Notes: a model not told the origin generated them from the letters alone. A stretch of 41,290 nt of DNA from an uncultured SAR86 cluster bacterium (GCA_902512655.1 CABXJR010000006.1:1-41290), one strand, 5' to 3'; shown: positions 16,884 through 26,421, numbered from the stretch's first letter. Made by a program: numbers and translations.

Positions 16884-17482
16884 TTTTTATATAGAAAATC
16901 TAAATAAATTGACGTATTAGCTTGCAAGATTGACATCAAAATTACAGTTTTTTGCTCAAAATATCTATAAAAAACAATAGCTGGTACTGCAATAATTAAC
17001 CCAAAAGCAGTTGTGATTAAAGCTTCTGAAATTCCGGCTGCAAGCAAATCTGTATTTGCAGAGCCATTCACGTCAATATTACTAAAAACGGTTATCATCC
17101 CAACAACAGTTCCTAGAAGTCCCAGCAAAGGACTAATGCTTGCTATTGTGCTCAGCATCGATAAATTTCGTTCAAGGAGTAATTTAATTTCTGAAGCTTT
17201 CTCTTCGGCTTTTATCTCAACAAACTCTCTTGAATTTAAACGGTATTGATAACAATGCTGTAGCAAATCACCTAATTGAGATGTTGCTGCAATTTGTTGC
17301 TGATTTTGAGTGTGAAAAGAATCTTTTTGAATTAAATTTTGCGCCTGTCTTAACAATCCTTTTGGTGCAACCAACCTCCTCTGCAAAAACCAAAGTCTCT
17401 CAAGCACTATTGAAATAAGTAAGATAGAACAAACAAGCAAAGGCCAGATAAACCATCCACCGGATAATAATAAATTATTCAT
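16880..17482 (-). CDS. exbB: MotA/TolQ/ExbB proton-channel protein
   Basis: A 200-residue inner-membrane protein with three hydrophobic segments (about 9-28, 108-130 and 152-172). The conserved core [24 protein letters not shown] and the later [23 protein letters not shown] are typical of ExbB/TolQ. It pairs with ExbD immediately downstream as the stator of a proton-driven energy transducer. It starts one base after the lolD stop, so it is probably in the same operon. Confidence 0.92.
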   Translation of the reverse strand: MNNLLLSGGWFIWPLLVCSILLISIVLERLWFLQRRLVAPKGLLRQAQNLIQKDSFHTQNQQQIAATSQLGDLLQHCYQYRLNSREFVEIKAEEKASEIKLLLERNLSMLSTIASISPLLGLLGTVVGMITVFSNIDVNGSANTDLLAAGISEALITTAFGLIIAVPAIVFYRYFEQKTVILMSILQANTSIYLDFLYKK

Positions 17483-17483
17483 T

Positions 17484-18161
17484 TTATGCTGACTTTAAAT
17501 CTCCATTCTCAATACGAAATACTTTGTCCAGTTTACCAGCATAATTTAAGTCATGAGTTGCAACCACAATACCTATATTATGATTTTGAGCTAATTTAAT
17601 AGTTAAGTTTTGAATTACTTCAGCATTCTCATGATCTAAGTTGCCGGTTGGCTCATCCATTAATACAAATTTTGGTTCATGGACCACAGCTCTCGCAATA
17701 GCAACACGTTGTCGCTCACCCCCTGAAAGCATATATGGGTACTTATCTTGTAATGCAGCAATTCCAAGCTCATCAAGAATCTGCATGATTTGTTTAGAGT
17801 TTTCATCCACTTTCTTATTATTGGCAATCTTAAAAACTAGATTACAGTTTTCAAATACGGTTAGATCATCTAACAAATAATGAAATTGGTATGCATAGCC
17901 AAATAAATTACCCCTCATAAAATTAAAATTCTTTGCATTATTAGATGATAGATTGATGTCATTGAAATAAATATTGCCCTGGTCAGGCATCTCCAATCCA
18001 GCAAGAATTTGCAAAAGTGTTGTTTTGCCACTTCCAGAATAGCCAATAACCCCAATTGAATCGCCCTCGGAAATAGAAAATGAGATATTTGATAAGACCT
18101 CAGTTTGATGGTCTCCCGATTGATAAGTTTTACTAATATTTGAGGCTGTAAGTTTATTCAT
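17484..18161 (-). CDS. lolD: Lipoprotein-releasing ABC ATPase LolD
   Basis: A 225-residue ATPase of the LolCDE/MacB subgroup: Walker [10 protein letters not shown] (40-48), Q-loop region [19 protein letters not shown], signature [14 protein letters not shown], Walker [13 protein letters not shown] and switch His in VATHD. The 'FQFHHLL.eft..EN'-type segment is characteristic of LolD. It powers extraction of lipoproteins from the inner membrane to LolA. The start overlaps the permease gene by 8 bp, so a fixed permease-ATPase unit is clear. Confidence 0.94.
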   Translation of the reverse strand: MNKLTASNISKTYQSGDHQTEVLSNISFSISEGDSIGVIGYSGSGKTTLLQILAGLEMPDQGNIYFNDINLSSNNAKNFNFMRGNLFGYAYQFHYLLDDLTVFENCNLVFKIANNKKVDENSKQIMQILDELGIAALQDKYPYMLSGGERQRVAIARAVVHEPKFVLMDEPTGNLDHENAEVIQNLTIKLAQNHNIGIVVATHDLNYAGKLDKVFRIENGDLKSA

Positions 18162-19392
18162 GGCGTAAAATAGTTACAGGCTTCAACTTAGCTGCTCTAG
18201 CTGCCGGAAAATATGAAAATATTAAGCTCATTGCAAGAACAGAAAGGCATATATATACAAGTTGAGTTAATCTAAATTCATATGGAAAGTAATTGATGAA
18301 GTAACTATCCATTAAACTTCTGTTACTAAAAATTTCTATAATATTAATTAGCTGATCTATATTAGGAGTTAGTAAAATCCCTATCAATAACCCAATAAAT
18401 GTCCCTAAAAATCCAATAATTAGACCTAAGTTTAAAAAAATAAATGTAAGTTGATTTTTTGAACAACCCATAGTTTTTAAGATAGCAATCTCTTTTTCCT
18501 TGGTTTTAACAGTCATTACAATGGTTGAGAGGATATTAAAGGCAGCCACTGTAATAATTAAAAAGAGCATAAGACTAATTAATCTTTTTTCTAATTTTAT
18601 GGCTTGAAATAATGTTCCATGAGTCTGTTGCCAAGAAGTAAAATAATAATGGTCTTCATTTAGAAATGGTTGAGTCAGCAAATTAAAACCAAGTGAATTA
18701 GCAGCAAATAAATCATTGGTTTTAACTCTGATGCCTTGGGTAGTATTTTTTGGAAGGTTCAAAATGTTAGCTGCTAAATCATGATGAATTAAAACAAGCG
18801 ATTGATCTAATTCAGCTTTAAGTTCAAATATGCCAACAATCTTTAAATAAATAGTCCTTGGAAAAGTTCCTATAATTGAAGAACGTAAATTGGTTGTTGT
18901 GATATTGACCGTATCGCCAACCTCTACTCCTAGGTACCTAGCTAACCAAGAACCTACAATCACTCCTTTATTTGAAGAAATATTATCCAATGACCCGCTA
19001 GTCATATATTGTGGAAGAATAGACATGGAAGCTTCTAACTCAGGCTTAATTCCTGTAACAAAAATGCCTCTTGATCTATTTTTGGTGCTCATTAATCCCT
19101 GAGTTTCGATATAAGGACTCGCACTGATAACATTTTCTGCGCTGCTTATCTTAGAAATCAATTCCTCGTAATTATCAAGATTTTCATTAGATCGAATAAT
19201 CAATTGAGGAACTACGCCAAGAACTCTAGTTTGTAATTCCTTCTCAAAACCATTCATGACAGATAAGACGATAACTAATGCGGCGACACCAAGTGAAAGA
19301 CCAGCAGTAGCCATCAAAGAAGTAAAGGATGCAAATGCACCCTTCTTTGATCGAAAATACTTGTAGCCCAAGTAAATAGGCAATGAGTTCAT
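18154..19392 (-). CDS. Lipoprotein-releasing permease, LolC/LolE family
   Basis: A 412-residue permease: an N-terminal segment (about 1-45) with the LolC/E opening PIYLGYKYFRSKKG and SLGVAALVIVLSVMNGFEKELQ, a large periplasmic MacB-like domain (about 50-260), then three C-terminal FtsX-type helices and the terminal SYFPAARAAKLKPVTILR. It binds and releases outer-membrane lipoproteins with LolD. Only one permease gene is here, so either it works as a LolF-type single permease dimer or a partner lies elsewhere. It begins 5 bp after the aldehyde dehydrogenase stop. Confidence 0.92.
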   Translation of the reverse strand: MNSLPIYLGYKYFRSKKGAFASFTSLMATAGLSLGVAALVIVLSVMNGFEKELQTRVLGVVPQLIIRSNENLDNYEELISKISSAENVISASPYIETQGLMSTKNRSRGIFVTGIKPELEASMSILPQYMTSGSLDNISSNKGVIVGSWLARYLGVEVGDTVNITTTNLRSSIIGTFPRTIYLKIVGIFELKAELDQSLVLIHHDLAANILNLPKNTTQGIRVKTNDLFAANSLGFNLLTQPFLNEDHYYFTSWQQTHGTLFQAIKLEKRLISLMLFLIITVAAFNILSTIVMTVKTKEKEIAILKTMGCSKNQLTFIFLNLGLIIGFLGTFIGLLIGILLTPNIDQLINIIEIFSNRSLMDSYFINYFPYEFRLTQLVYICLSVLAMSLIFSYFPAARAAKLKPVTILRHE

Positions 19393-19397
19393 AGCAC

Positions 19398-20819
19398 TTA
19401 GGTTATCTGCTTGAGGACCTTTTCAATATCACCCTTGTATGGGGGACGGATTGCAGATAACAATTTATCGAACCTTGAACCAATTTGTTTATAGACAGCT
19501 TTTGCATTGCTAAAGGTCTTAAAGCCCTCTTCGCCATGATAGCTACCTATTCCAGATGGTCCTACGCCACCAAAAGGCAGATCTTCCTGCTGAATGTGGC
19601 CCAATACATCATTGATAGTTACACCACCAGATGAGGTTCTTGTGAGAACTTGGTCTTCTTCATTTTTATTGGATCCAAAATAATATAAACCCAATGGCTT
19701 ATCATTTTTATTGACATATGAAATAGTTTCATCAATCTCAGTGAATTCTTTGATAGGCAATAAAGGACCAAAGATTTCTTCTTTCATAATTTCCATATCA
19801 TCAGTTGGATTCATTACAAGCGTAGGAGGAATCTTAAACGCTGCTTGTTGCGAAAAATCCTCATTAGCAGGATTGATCTCATCAATCTGCGCACCTTTTT
19901 CTTTTGCATCACTTAACAAACCTTGCAGACGATCATAGTGTTTTTGATTCACAATAGAAGTGTAGTCATCGTTATGCTTTAAATCAGGATAGAAATCCGC
20001 AACTGCATCTTTCATTCCAGAAACAAGCTCATCTTTTTTATCAGAATGCACCATTACATAATCCGGAGCCAAACAAATTTGGCCAGCATTCATAGTTTTG
20101 CCTAGCATAATTCTTTTGGCTGCTATAACACTATCGGCAGTATTGCTTACAATGACTGGTGACTTACCGCCAAGCTCTAGAGTTACCGGAACTAAATTCT
20201 CAGCTGCAGCTTTCATAATATGTTTTGCAACAGCGCCACTACCTGTATATAAAAGATGATCAAATTTTTGTTGTGTAAATGTTGCGCCAACATCCGGGCC
20301 ACCTAAAATGGTTGCAAATTCTTCCTCATCAAAAGCAGCATCACATAACTCTTTCATTAAATTTGCAGATTGCTCAGTATATTCACTTGGCTTATGCATA
20401 ATTTGATTTCCAGCTGCAAATATCGAGGCAGCAGGAGAAAATGTTAAAAACATAGGGAAGTTCCATGGAGATATCATTCCCACAGTTCCGAGAGGCTCAT
20501 AGTCAACAGAGGCTTTGGCACCCAAAAGACCCAATGGAAAGTTTGATTTTCTTTTAGATCCGGCCATCCATTTTTTTAAATTTTTCTTTACATATTCGAT
20601 ACTTGGAACAATTGTATAAACATCAGTAGCCATTGATTGGTTTTTAGATCTTACGCCAAAATCTTCGTTGAGAGCATCTACGATTTTATAGCGATTTTCC
20701 ATAATCAAAGACTTCATTCTGTCTAACCTATCAATACGTAGGTCATAGGATGGAGGGCCATTTTTTATAAAATATGCTTTTTGTTTCTCAAGGATATTTT
20801 GCATTTGTTGGTGTTCCAT
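19398..20819 (-). CDS. Aldehyde dehydrogenase, coniferyl-aldehyde dehydrogenase type
   Basis: A 473-residue class-3-like ALDH. PWNFPMFLTF marks the NAD-binding domain, Glu215 in LELGGKSP is the general base, and Cys249 in NAGQICLAPDYV is the nucleophile. The late GGVGPSGIGSYHGEEGFKTFS and a hydrophobic-basic C-terminus resemble membrane-associated fatty or aromatic aldehyde dehydrogenases. An AAGGAG stands 5 bases before ATG 20819 and overlaps an in-frame GTG at 20825, so the ATG is the real start. It oxidises an aldehyde to the acid; the substrate may be a fatty or aromatic aldehyde. It lies after the SDR gene across a 68-bp gap. Confidence 0.92.
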   Translation of the reverse strand: MEHQQMQNILEKQKAYFIKNGPPSYDLRIDRLDRMKSLIMENRYKIVDALNEDFGVRSKNQSMATDVYTIVPSIEYVKKNLKKWMAGSKRKSNFPLGLLGAKASVDYEPLGTVGMISPWNFPMFLTFSPAASIFAAGNQIMHKPSEYTEQSANLMKELCDAAFDEEEFATILGGPDVGATFTQQKFDHLLYTGSGAVAKHIMKAAAENLVPVTLELGGKSPVIVSNTADSVIAAKRIMLGKTMNAGQICLAPDYVMVHSDKKDELVSGMKDAVADFYPDLKHNDDYTSIVNQKHYDRLQGLLSDAKEKGAQIDEINPANEDFSQQAAFKIPPTLVMNPTDDMEIMKEEIFGPLLPIKEFTEIDETISYVNKNDKPLGLYYFGSNKNEEDQVLTRTSSGGVTINDVLGHIQQEDLPFGGVGPSGIGSYHGEEGFKTFSNAKAVYKQIGSRFDKLLSAIRPPYKGDIEKVLKQIT

Positions 20820-20824
20820 TTTCA

Positions 20825-20830
20825 CTCCTT
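20825..20830 (-). promoter_or_regulatory. Strong ribosome binding site of the aldehyde dehydrogenase gene
   Basis: AAGGAG on the minus strand, 5 bases before ATG 20819. It is one of the few full Shine-Dalgarno sequences in the window, and it rules out the GTG that begins within its last base. Confidence 0.75.
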
Positions 20831-20887
20831 ATCATTAAAATCATTTATTAGTCTAACAGTTAAACAAAACTCTAAGTCAAGTAATTA

Positions 20888-21769
20888 TCAAGTTGATCTT
20901 TTCTGTTTATCTGAATCATTTGTTTTTTTAATCATGCTTCTAATGTCAGACCAATCATCCTCTGACATTTTTGAAAGTTGCGAGAAAGTGCCTCCACCTG
21001 AAAGATATTGAGCACCATCAAGTGCAATTGTTTGTCCGGTTAAATATTCACACCCATCAGCCATTAAAAAAGTTGCCAAATTTTGTAATTCGCTCATTTC
21101 ACCAACCCGTCCCATTGGAATGGTGCTCATGGAGCTAGACTCATCATCCAAAGCTCCCTTAGGGCTGAGTCTTGCCCAAGCTCCTTCTGTTGGAAATGGG
21201 CCTGGGGCAATTGCATTAATTCTTATTCCACTAGGCCCCCATTCAACCGCAAGCGATTTTGTCATAGTGTGAAGTGCGGATTTTGACATAGCCGAGGGAA
21301 CAACAAAGGGTGAACCCGTCCAAACCCAAGTTGCAAGTATAGAAATTATTGAGCCTTTTATATTTTGTTCAAGCCATTTTTTTCCAACAGCATTGGTTAC
21401 ATAAAATGTTCCGTGGAAGACAATATTAGCAATTGCATCAAAGCCCCTTGCTGACAAATCTTTTGTTGGAGAAATAAAATTGCCTGCAGCATTATTTACC
21501 AGCCCATGAAGAGGACCTTCTTGAAATATAGATTCTACAAAATCTTCAACATCTTGAGGGGATCGAATATCAAGGGGTTGGTAACGAACATTTGCTCCAT
21601 ATTTATCCTTAAATTCCTTAGCTGTATCTGCAAGAACACTCTCCCTTCTTCCGCAAATAACTAAATCAGCACCGTGACGGATATAGTGCTCTGACATCTC
21701 TTTACCCAAGCCAGTACCTCCACCGGTAACTAATATTTTTTTTTCTTTTAATAGATCTTCTTTAAACAT
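20888..21769 (-). CDS. SDR oxidoreductase, 2,4-dienoyl-CoA reductase-like
   Basis: A 293-residue short-chain dehydrogenase. Cofactor site TGGGTGLG is at 15-22, with CGRR at 39-42 favouring NADPH, and NNAAGNF at 92-98. In place of the usual YxxxK it has Ser159-AMS-Lys163 within FVVPSAMSKSAL, the same change seen in mitochondrial 2,4-dienoyl-CoA reductase (DECR), and the GNF loop also matches DECR. It therefore probably reduces dienoyl-CoA intermediates of unsaturated fatty acid oxidation. It follows hemH by 8 bp on the same strand. Confidence 0.88.
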   Translation of the reverse strand: MFKEDLLKEKKILVTGGGTGLGKEMSEHYIRHGADLVICGRRESVLADTAKEFKDKYGANVRYQPLDIRSPQDVEDFVESIFQEGPLHGLVNNAAGNFISPTKDLSARGFDAIANIVFHGTFYVTNAVGKKWLEQNIKGSIISILATWVWTGSPFVVPSAMSKSALHTMTKSLAVEWGPSGIRINAIAPGPFPTEGAWARLSPKGALDDESSSMSTIPMGRVGEMSELQNLATFLMADGCEYLTGQTIALDGAQYLSGGGTFSQLSKMSEDDWSDIRSMIKKTNDSDKQKRST

Positions 21770-21777
21770 GTAGGTCC

Positions 21778-22788
21778 TTATTTTGTATTAGTTATGTCTA
21801 TGATAGCTTGAACCCAAGCATCTGAAAAATTTAATGATGGAACGTAATCTAGCGTTTGACCACCAGCCTCGATAAAAAGTTCATGATATTCATAACCAAT
21901 TTCAATGACAGTCTCAAGACAGTCGGAAGTAAATGCTGGCGAAAAGACAAGAACTTTTTTGATGCCTTTACTTGGAAGGTCTTCTAAAACCTCATCAGAG
22001 AATGGTTTAAGCCAATTTTTAGTTAATCTAGATTGAAACGTGACCTCATACTTATCCCTTGGAAGCGACAATTTTTCTGCTATTAATTTTGAGGTTTCAT
22101 AAACCGTAGCTTTATAGCAATAGTGATTCTCATCATTTATTTCATGCTCACAGTTCTTTCCGTCGCACTGATGATCTAAATAAACTTTGTTGACCTGTGA
22201 ATTAGGCAATCCATGATAGCTAAATATAACTTTGTCATATTCTAGTAAATTAAAATCTTTTGCTGCTTCCACCCATGCATTTATAAATGAGGGATGTTCG
22301 TAGTATTGTGAGATAAATTTAAACGAAGGAATCACCCAATCTTTTGAAAGTCTCCTTGTAACATCCTCAAAAACACTCCCAGAAGTCGCAGAAGCATAAT
22401 GCGGAAAAAGAGGCAAAATAACTAACTCTGATGGATTGGACTGTTTTATCTGAGTAAGAGCTTCTTGAATGCTTGGCTTTTGATATCTCATTGCATAATA
22501 AACATCATATTTGTCTTGTTTTAGATTTAATTTATTTGTTAATTCTTGAGTATTTTTTACCAACGGAGACACTCCGCCCGAAAGATCCCAAAGTTTTTTA
22601 TAAATTTTGCCAGAGCTAAACGATCTAAATGGACAAATAATTAAGGTAACAAGCAAGAATCTAAGTGAATATGGAACATCAATCACCCTTCCATCCATTA
22701 AAAATTCTCTTAAATACTTAAAAACATCTAAGTATGAAGGAGAATCTGGTGTTCCTAGATTAATTAGTAATAACGCTGGCTTGTTCAT
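21778..22788 (-). CDS. hemH: Ferrochelatase HemH
   Basis: A 336-residue enzyme that inserts iron into a porphyrin as the last step of haem synthesis. It has the LINLGTPDSP opening, SGGVSPL, ILPLFPHYASATSGS (about 124-138), the metal-binding His192 in FSYHGLP, and FSPAFTSDCLETVIEI near 282-296. An inserted loop after His192 carries Cys208, Cys213 and Cys224 (HQCDGKNCEH...HYCYKA), a Cys-rich pattern I associate with Bacteroidetes-type ferrochelatases and different from the short E. coli loop. Its 5' end overlaps the MFS gene by 29 bp. Confidence 0.95.
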   Translation of the reverse strand: MNKPALLLINLGTPDSPSYLDVFKYLREFLMDGRVIDVPYSLRFLLVTLIICPFRSFSSGKIYKKLWDLSGGVSPLVKNTQELTNKLNLKQDKYDVYYAMRYQKPSIQEALTQIKQSNPSELVILPLFPHYASATSGSVFEDVTRRLSKDWVIPSFKFISQYYEHPSFINAWVEAAKDFNLLEYDKVIFSYHGLPNSQVNKVYLDHQCDGKNCEHEINDENHYCYKATVYETSKLIAEKLSLPRDKYEVTFQSRLTKNWLKPFSDEVLEDLPSKGIKKVLVFSPAFTSDCLETVIEIGYEYHELFIEAGGQTLDYVPSLNFSDAWVQAIIDITNTK

Positions 22789-23989
22789 GGTCTCTTAATA
22801 ATGGATGGCCTATTATAAATAATAAGGAAATAAAGCACAGAGAAGCGCTAAAAAAATATAAATACTCTGGCCCAAATTGATAAATAGGCATAGCTACTAT
22901 GGGGGTTAAAACATGTCCGATTGGTATAACAGAGCCTAAATATCCTGCTGCCTTGCCTTGATTGTCAGGAGTTTGAGCTAAAGATAAAGAGGAAGCATTT
23001 GCGGGTCTAAACATCCCTCCTCCAAATCCATTTATCATCATGGCTAAATAAAATAATGCAATAGATGATGCCAATGCCGCCATAATATATGAAATTGTTG
23101 TTAAAAAAGTACCGTATATTAGTAATTTATTATTAGCTATAGGCCTTAGATCAGTAAAAATATATTGACTGACAACCGTTGATATAGAAAGCACCACAAA
23201 AGTTAAGCTAATAACTAATGGCAAGTCCTTTTCGTCAGAAAAAACATCAGTCACAAAGAAACCTATTGATTGAAGCAAGGAAGCTTGGCAAAGAGATGAT
23301 AATGCAGCTATAAATAAAAATGGCCATACAGACTTATCTTTGTAAGATAATTTTGCAATAGCTTTTTCAATTTTTTCTTTTGGAATAATATGTTTTGGGA
23401 AACTAATATAAATACCAATAGCTGCAATGAAACCACAGAAAGCAAAAGCGTAAAAAGGCAAGCTCTTTGAATATAAAAATAAAAATCCCCCTAACATTGG
23501 GCCCACAATTGTTCCAATTAAAAAACTTGACTCCAATCTTGCAAACTTTTTAGTTCGCTTTGATCGCTCTGAAATATCTGCCATATATGCAAAGGCAGCT
23601 GGTCTTGTAGCAGAACCAATCAACCCATTAATTAATCTACCCAATATGAGCAGAGGTAAAAGATATACTAGATCTAAAATTTTCTGCTCAACAAGGAATA
23701 AAGGTGTTATTAAAGCAATGATTGAAACTGAGTAACCTATAAGACCGATAACCGCTATATTTCGTCTGCCATATTTGTCGGATGCCCTGCCCCACGAAGC
23801 GCTAGTAACTGCCCATGCAACTGCAGAAATTGAAAAGATTGTTGATGTTTCAATAACAGATAAACCTAAATCCCTTGCTAAGGGAGGCACTAAAACAAAA
23901 GCAAAAGATTGGCCCAAGCCAACTGCAAATAAACCAAACTTTAGCCAAGTTGTGGGATTATACAATTTTTGAGATGCCGACAGCCTCAC
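22760..23989 (-). CDS. MFS transporter, drug:H+ antiporter (DHA1-like)
   Basis: About 409 residues from a GTG at 23989, with twelve hydrophobic segments and motif A SWGRASDKYGRRNIAVIG between helices 2 and 3. The second half has GGGMFRPANASSLSLAQTP, as in TetA-type exporters. The substrate is unknown. The start is uncertain: the open frame extends to an ATG at 24055, deep inside trpS, and a TTG at 23965 is also possible; none has a good ribosome site. GTG 23989 is chosen as it leaves a short N-terminus before the first helix. It overlaps trpS by about 30 bp and hemH by 29 bp. Confidence 0.85.
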   Translation of the reverse strand: MRLSASQKLYNPTTWLKFGLFAVGLGQSFAFVLVPPLARDLGLSVIETSTIFSISAVAWAVTSASWGRASDKYGRRNIAVIGLIGYSVSIIALITPLFLVEQKILDLVYLLPLLILGRLINGLIGSATRPAAFAYMADISERSKRTKKFARLESSFLIGTIVGPMLGGFLFLYSKSLPFYAFAFCGFIAAIGIYISFPKHIIPKEKIEKAIAKLSYKDKSVWPFLFIAALSSLCQASLLQSIGFFVTDVFSDEKDLPLVISLTFVVLSISTVVSQYIFTDLRPIANNKLLIYGTFLTTISYIMAALASSIALFYLAMMINGFGGGMFRPANASSLSLAQTPDNQGKAAGYLGSVIPIGHVLTPIVAMPIYQFGPEYLYFFSASLCFISLLFIIGHPLLRDHEQASVITN

Positions 23990-24956
23990 GTAATTTACCA
24001 ACAAGCTCTTGGGCTTGCGGGCGGACTTTACGAGCTCCATCAGAAAATAGATCATTTAGAAAATCAGGCTGATCTTTTAATTCAGTATATTTATCTCTGA
24101 TAGGAAGAATTTCATTATTAATAATGGCAAATAAATCTTTCTTAACGTCGCCCCAACCAATTCCATCTTTATATGATTGCTTCATAGAATTAATTTCTTC
24201 AGCATTTGCAAAAAATGAATAAAGTTGAAAAAGAGTGCAGGCATTATGATCCTTTGGCTCACCTGGCTCTAATGAGTTTGTAATAATTTGAGAGATAGAT
24301 TTTTGCAGCACTTTCTCTGATGATAAAAATGGAATGATATTGTTATAGGTCTTACTCATCTTTCTTCCATCATTGCCTGGCACTGATATTTCATTTTGTA
24401 TTAAAGCTTCCGGAAGAGTCAGTAAATTTGAGTAAGTATGGTTAAATTTACCTGCAATGTCTCGCGCCATTTCCATGTGTTGAGCCTGATCTGGACCTAC
24501 AGGCACATGGGTAGCATTAAAAATTAATATATCAGCAGCCATTAGAACTGGATATGAAAAGAGACCCATATTAATTGCCCTATCCTCGTCATCACCAGAT
24601 TGAACATTTTCTGCAGCCATAGATTTATATGCGTGAGCACGATTCAAAAGGCCCTTTGCAGCACTACAATTTAAAATCCATGTTAATTCATGCACCTCTG
24701 GAATATCAGATTGTCTATAAAAATAAGATTGCTCAGGATCAAGGCCAGAGGACAACCATGCTAATGCAACATTTTTGACGCTCGTCTCAACTTCATTGGG
24801 ATCATTTTGTTTAATAAGGGCATGGTAATCTGCAAGAAAAAAATAAGAATCATTATCAGGAGCAACTAATTCAAGGGCAGGTTTTATGGCACCCAAATAA
24901 TTTCCAATATGGGGAGTACCAGTTGTTGTAATTCCTGTTAAAATTCTTTTTTTCAT
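23958..24956 (-). CDS. trpS: Tryptophanyl-tRNA synthetase
   Basis: A 332-residue class I synthetase charging tRNA-Trp. The HIGH-type motif PHIGNYLG is at 15-22 and the KMSKS-type loop GRKMSKTYNN has KMSK at 199-202. The VGPDQAQHMEMARDIA segment (153-168) is the Trp/ATP pocket typical of bacterial TrpRS. Length equals E. coli TrpS. It is first in the long minus-strand run, divergent from the DUF349 gene across only 34 bp. Confidence 0.97.
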   Translation of the reverse strand: MKKRILTGITTTGTPHIGNYLGAIKPALELVAPDNDSYFFLADYHALIKQNDPNEVETSVKNVALAWLSSGLDPEQSYFYRQSDIPEVHELTWILNCSAAKGLLNRAHAYKSMAAENVQSGDDEDRAINMGLFSYPVLMAADILIFNATHVPVGPDQAQHMEMARDIAGKFNHTYSNLLTLPEALIQNEISVPGNDGRKMSKTYNNIIPFLSSEKVLQKSISQIITNSLEPGEPKDHNACTLFQLYSFFANAEEINSMKQSYKDGIGWGDVKKDLFAIINNEILPIRDKYTELKDQPDFLNDLFSDGARKVRPQAQELVGKLREAVGISKIV

Positions 24957-24990
24957 TTAAAGATAATTATAAACATCAAAAGAAACTATT

Positions 24991-26421
24991 GTGGAAACTC
25001 ATAAAATTTTATTTGATTCATTAGATAAAGCCGAAAAGCATTTTGAAGCTGGAGAAATTCGTCTTGCCCAAAAACTTGTTAATGAAGTTTCAAGATCAAT
25101 GAAAGCTGACGGAAAAATATCTAACAAACTCAGGCACAGATTCAACTTCATGTCGGCTCAATCTAGGTATTTCAATGATATTTCATCTTTCGCAACGAAC
25201 CCAAAAAGAAATGAAATCATTAAAGAAATTGAAATCTTAATAGCCAATCCTCATGAGAACCCTAAAAAACAAGCAAATGAAATTCATGGACTTCAAACTA
25301 AATGGCAATTACTAGATCAATCATCCAAACCTGCTAGTCGTGAACAATGGATTACATTTAAGAACCTTACAGATAAAGCATGGGAGCCATGTGCTCAATA
25401 CTACGAAGAACTGAAGAAAATAAAAATCTCTAATGCTAAAGAGAGAGAGAAAATTATCGAATCCATTAATCAATACAGCAGCAATCATTCTGATAAGTGG
25501 CCAGGGTTGATTGATATGAGTAGATTTTTAAGCAAAGCATTTCAAAGTTGGCAAAACTATGCGCCAGTATTGGATGATGATTTTTCTAAGCTTAAGGCAG
25601 CATACCAAGAGGCAAGAAAGCCCATCAATAACGCTATCAAAGAGCAGGAAACTAAAAACTATAAAATTAAAGAATCATTGATTGAAAAAGTTATACAAAT
25701 TAGCGATGAGGATACTAAGTCTTGCATTCAAAAATTTCAAAAAATTAAACGTGAATATCAAAATACCGGGCCGTCCGGCAAAAAAAATGAGCCGATATTG
25801 TGGAGAAAATTAAATGAGGCTGCTGATAGATTCTATGATGCTGATAAAGCTCTGATAAAAAATGAGCTTATCGTAATAAATGATCTAACTAATGAGCTAC
25901 AAATAGAAAATTGCTCTATTAATGATATTAAAGAAAAAATTTCTCAACTAAATAAAACTCGCAAATCACCTGAGTTTGCTAAACTTCAAAAAGCTATAAA
26001 GAGTTTTGAAAATAAAAGGATTGATGAAATAAATGCCTCAAAGGTAGGTGTTTACCAAGGTCTTTTAGGTCAAATGGAAACACTTGATGACAATCATCAA
26101 ATCATACATAAGGAAATATTTAAAACATTAAAAAAACCACTTTATAGCGGCAATGCAGATAAGCTCCTTGAATGTACTGTTCAACTCGAGTTAATAGCAA
26201 AAATTGAGCCTCCTGCCTCTGATAAACTTATTAAACAGAAGCTAGCGCTTGAGATGCTTCAAAATAAATTCTCTGGATCTAAAAATAAAGATGATGAGGT
26301 TAAAGATTTACTTATTGATTTTATTAACAACCTTCAATCAAAAAAAATTAATGCAAGTGAAAAAAAACTATGGAAAAGAATTAGTGAAGCTATAAGTAAA
26401 TTACCTAGTCGCCTTCCTTAG
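24991..26421 (+). CDS. DUF349 domain protein
   Basis: A 476-residue, charged and mostly helical cytosolic protein. DUF349 repeats show as LQTKWQLLDQSSKPASREQWITFKN (about 103-127), a weaker copy near 175-210 and FQKIKREYQNTGPSGKKNE..LWRKLNEAADRF (about 247-280). Long coiled-coil-like stretches follow. The function of DUF349 is not established. The start is a GTG at 24991 with in-frame stops just upstream and no clear ribosome site. The 3' end overlaps the convergent MATE gene by 17 bp. Confidence 0.75.
   Translation: METHKILFDSLDKAEKHFEAGEIRLAQKLVNEVSRSMKADGKISNKLRHRFNFMSAQSRYFNDISSFATNPKRNEIIKEIEILIANPHENPKKQANEIHGLQTKWQLLDQSSKPASREQWITFKNLTDKAWEPCAQYYEELKKIKISNAKEREKIIESINQYSSNHSDKWPGLIDMSRFLSKAFQSWQNYAPVLDDDFSKLKAAYQEARKPINNAIKEQETKNYKIKESLIEKVIQISDEDTKSCIQKFQKIKREYQNTGPSGKKNEPILWRKLNEAADRFYDADKALIKNELIVINDLTNELQIENCSINDIKEKISQLNKTRKSPEFAKLQKAIKSFENKRIDEINASKVGVYQGLLGQMETLDDNHQIIHKEIFKTLKKPLYSGNADKLLECTVQLELIAKIEPPASDKLIKQKLALEMLQNKFSGSKNKDDEVKDLLIDFINNLQSKKINASEKKLWKRISEAISKLPSRLP

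Noticed and set aside
23990-24055. Long N-terminal extension of the MFS transporter inside trpS
   Set aside because: It would overlap trpS by almost 100 bp and add a charged stretch not expected before the first helix.
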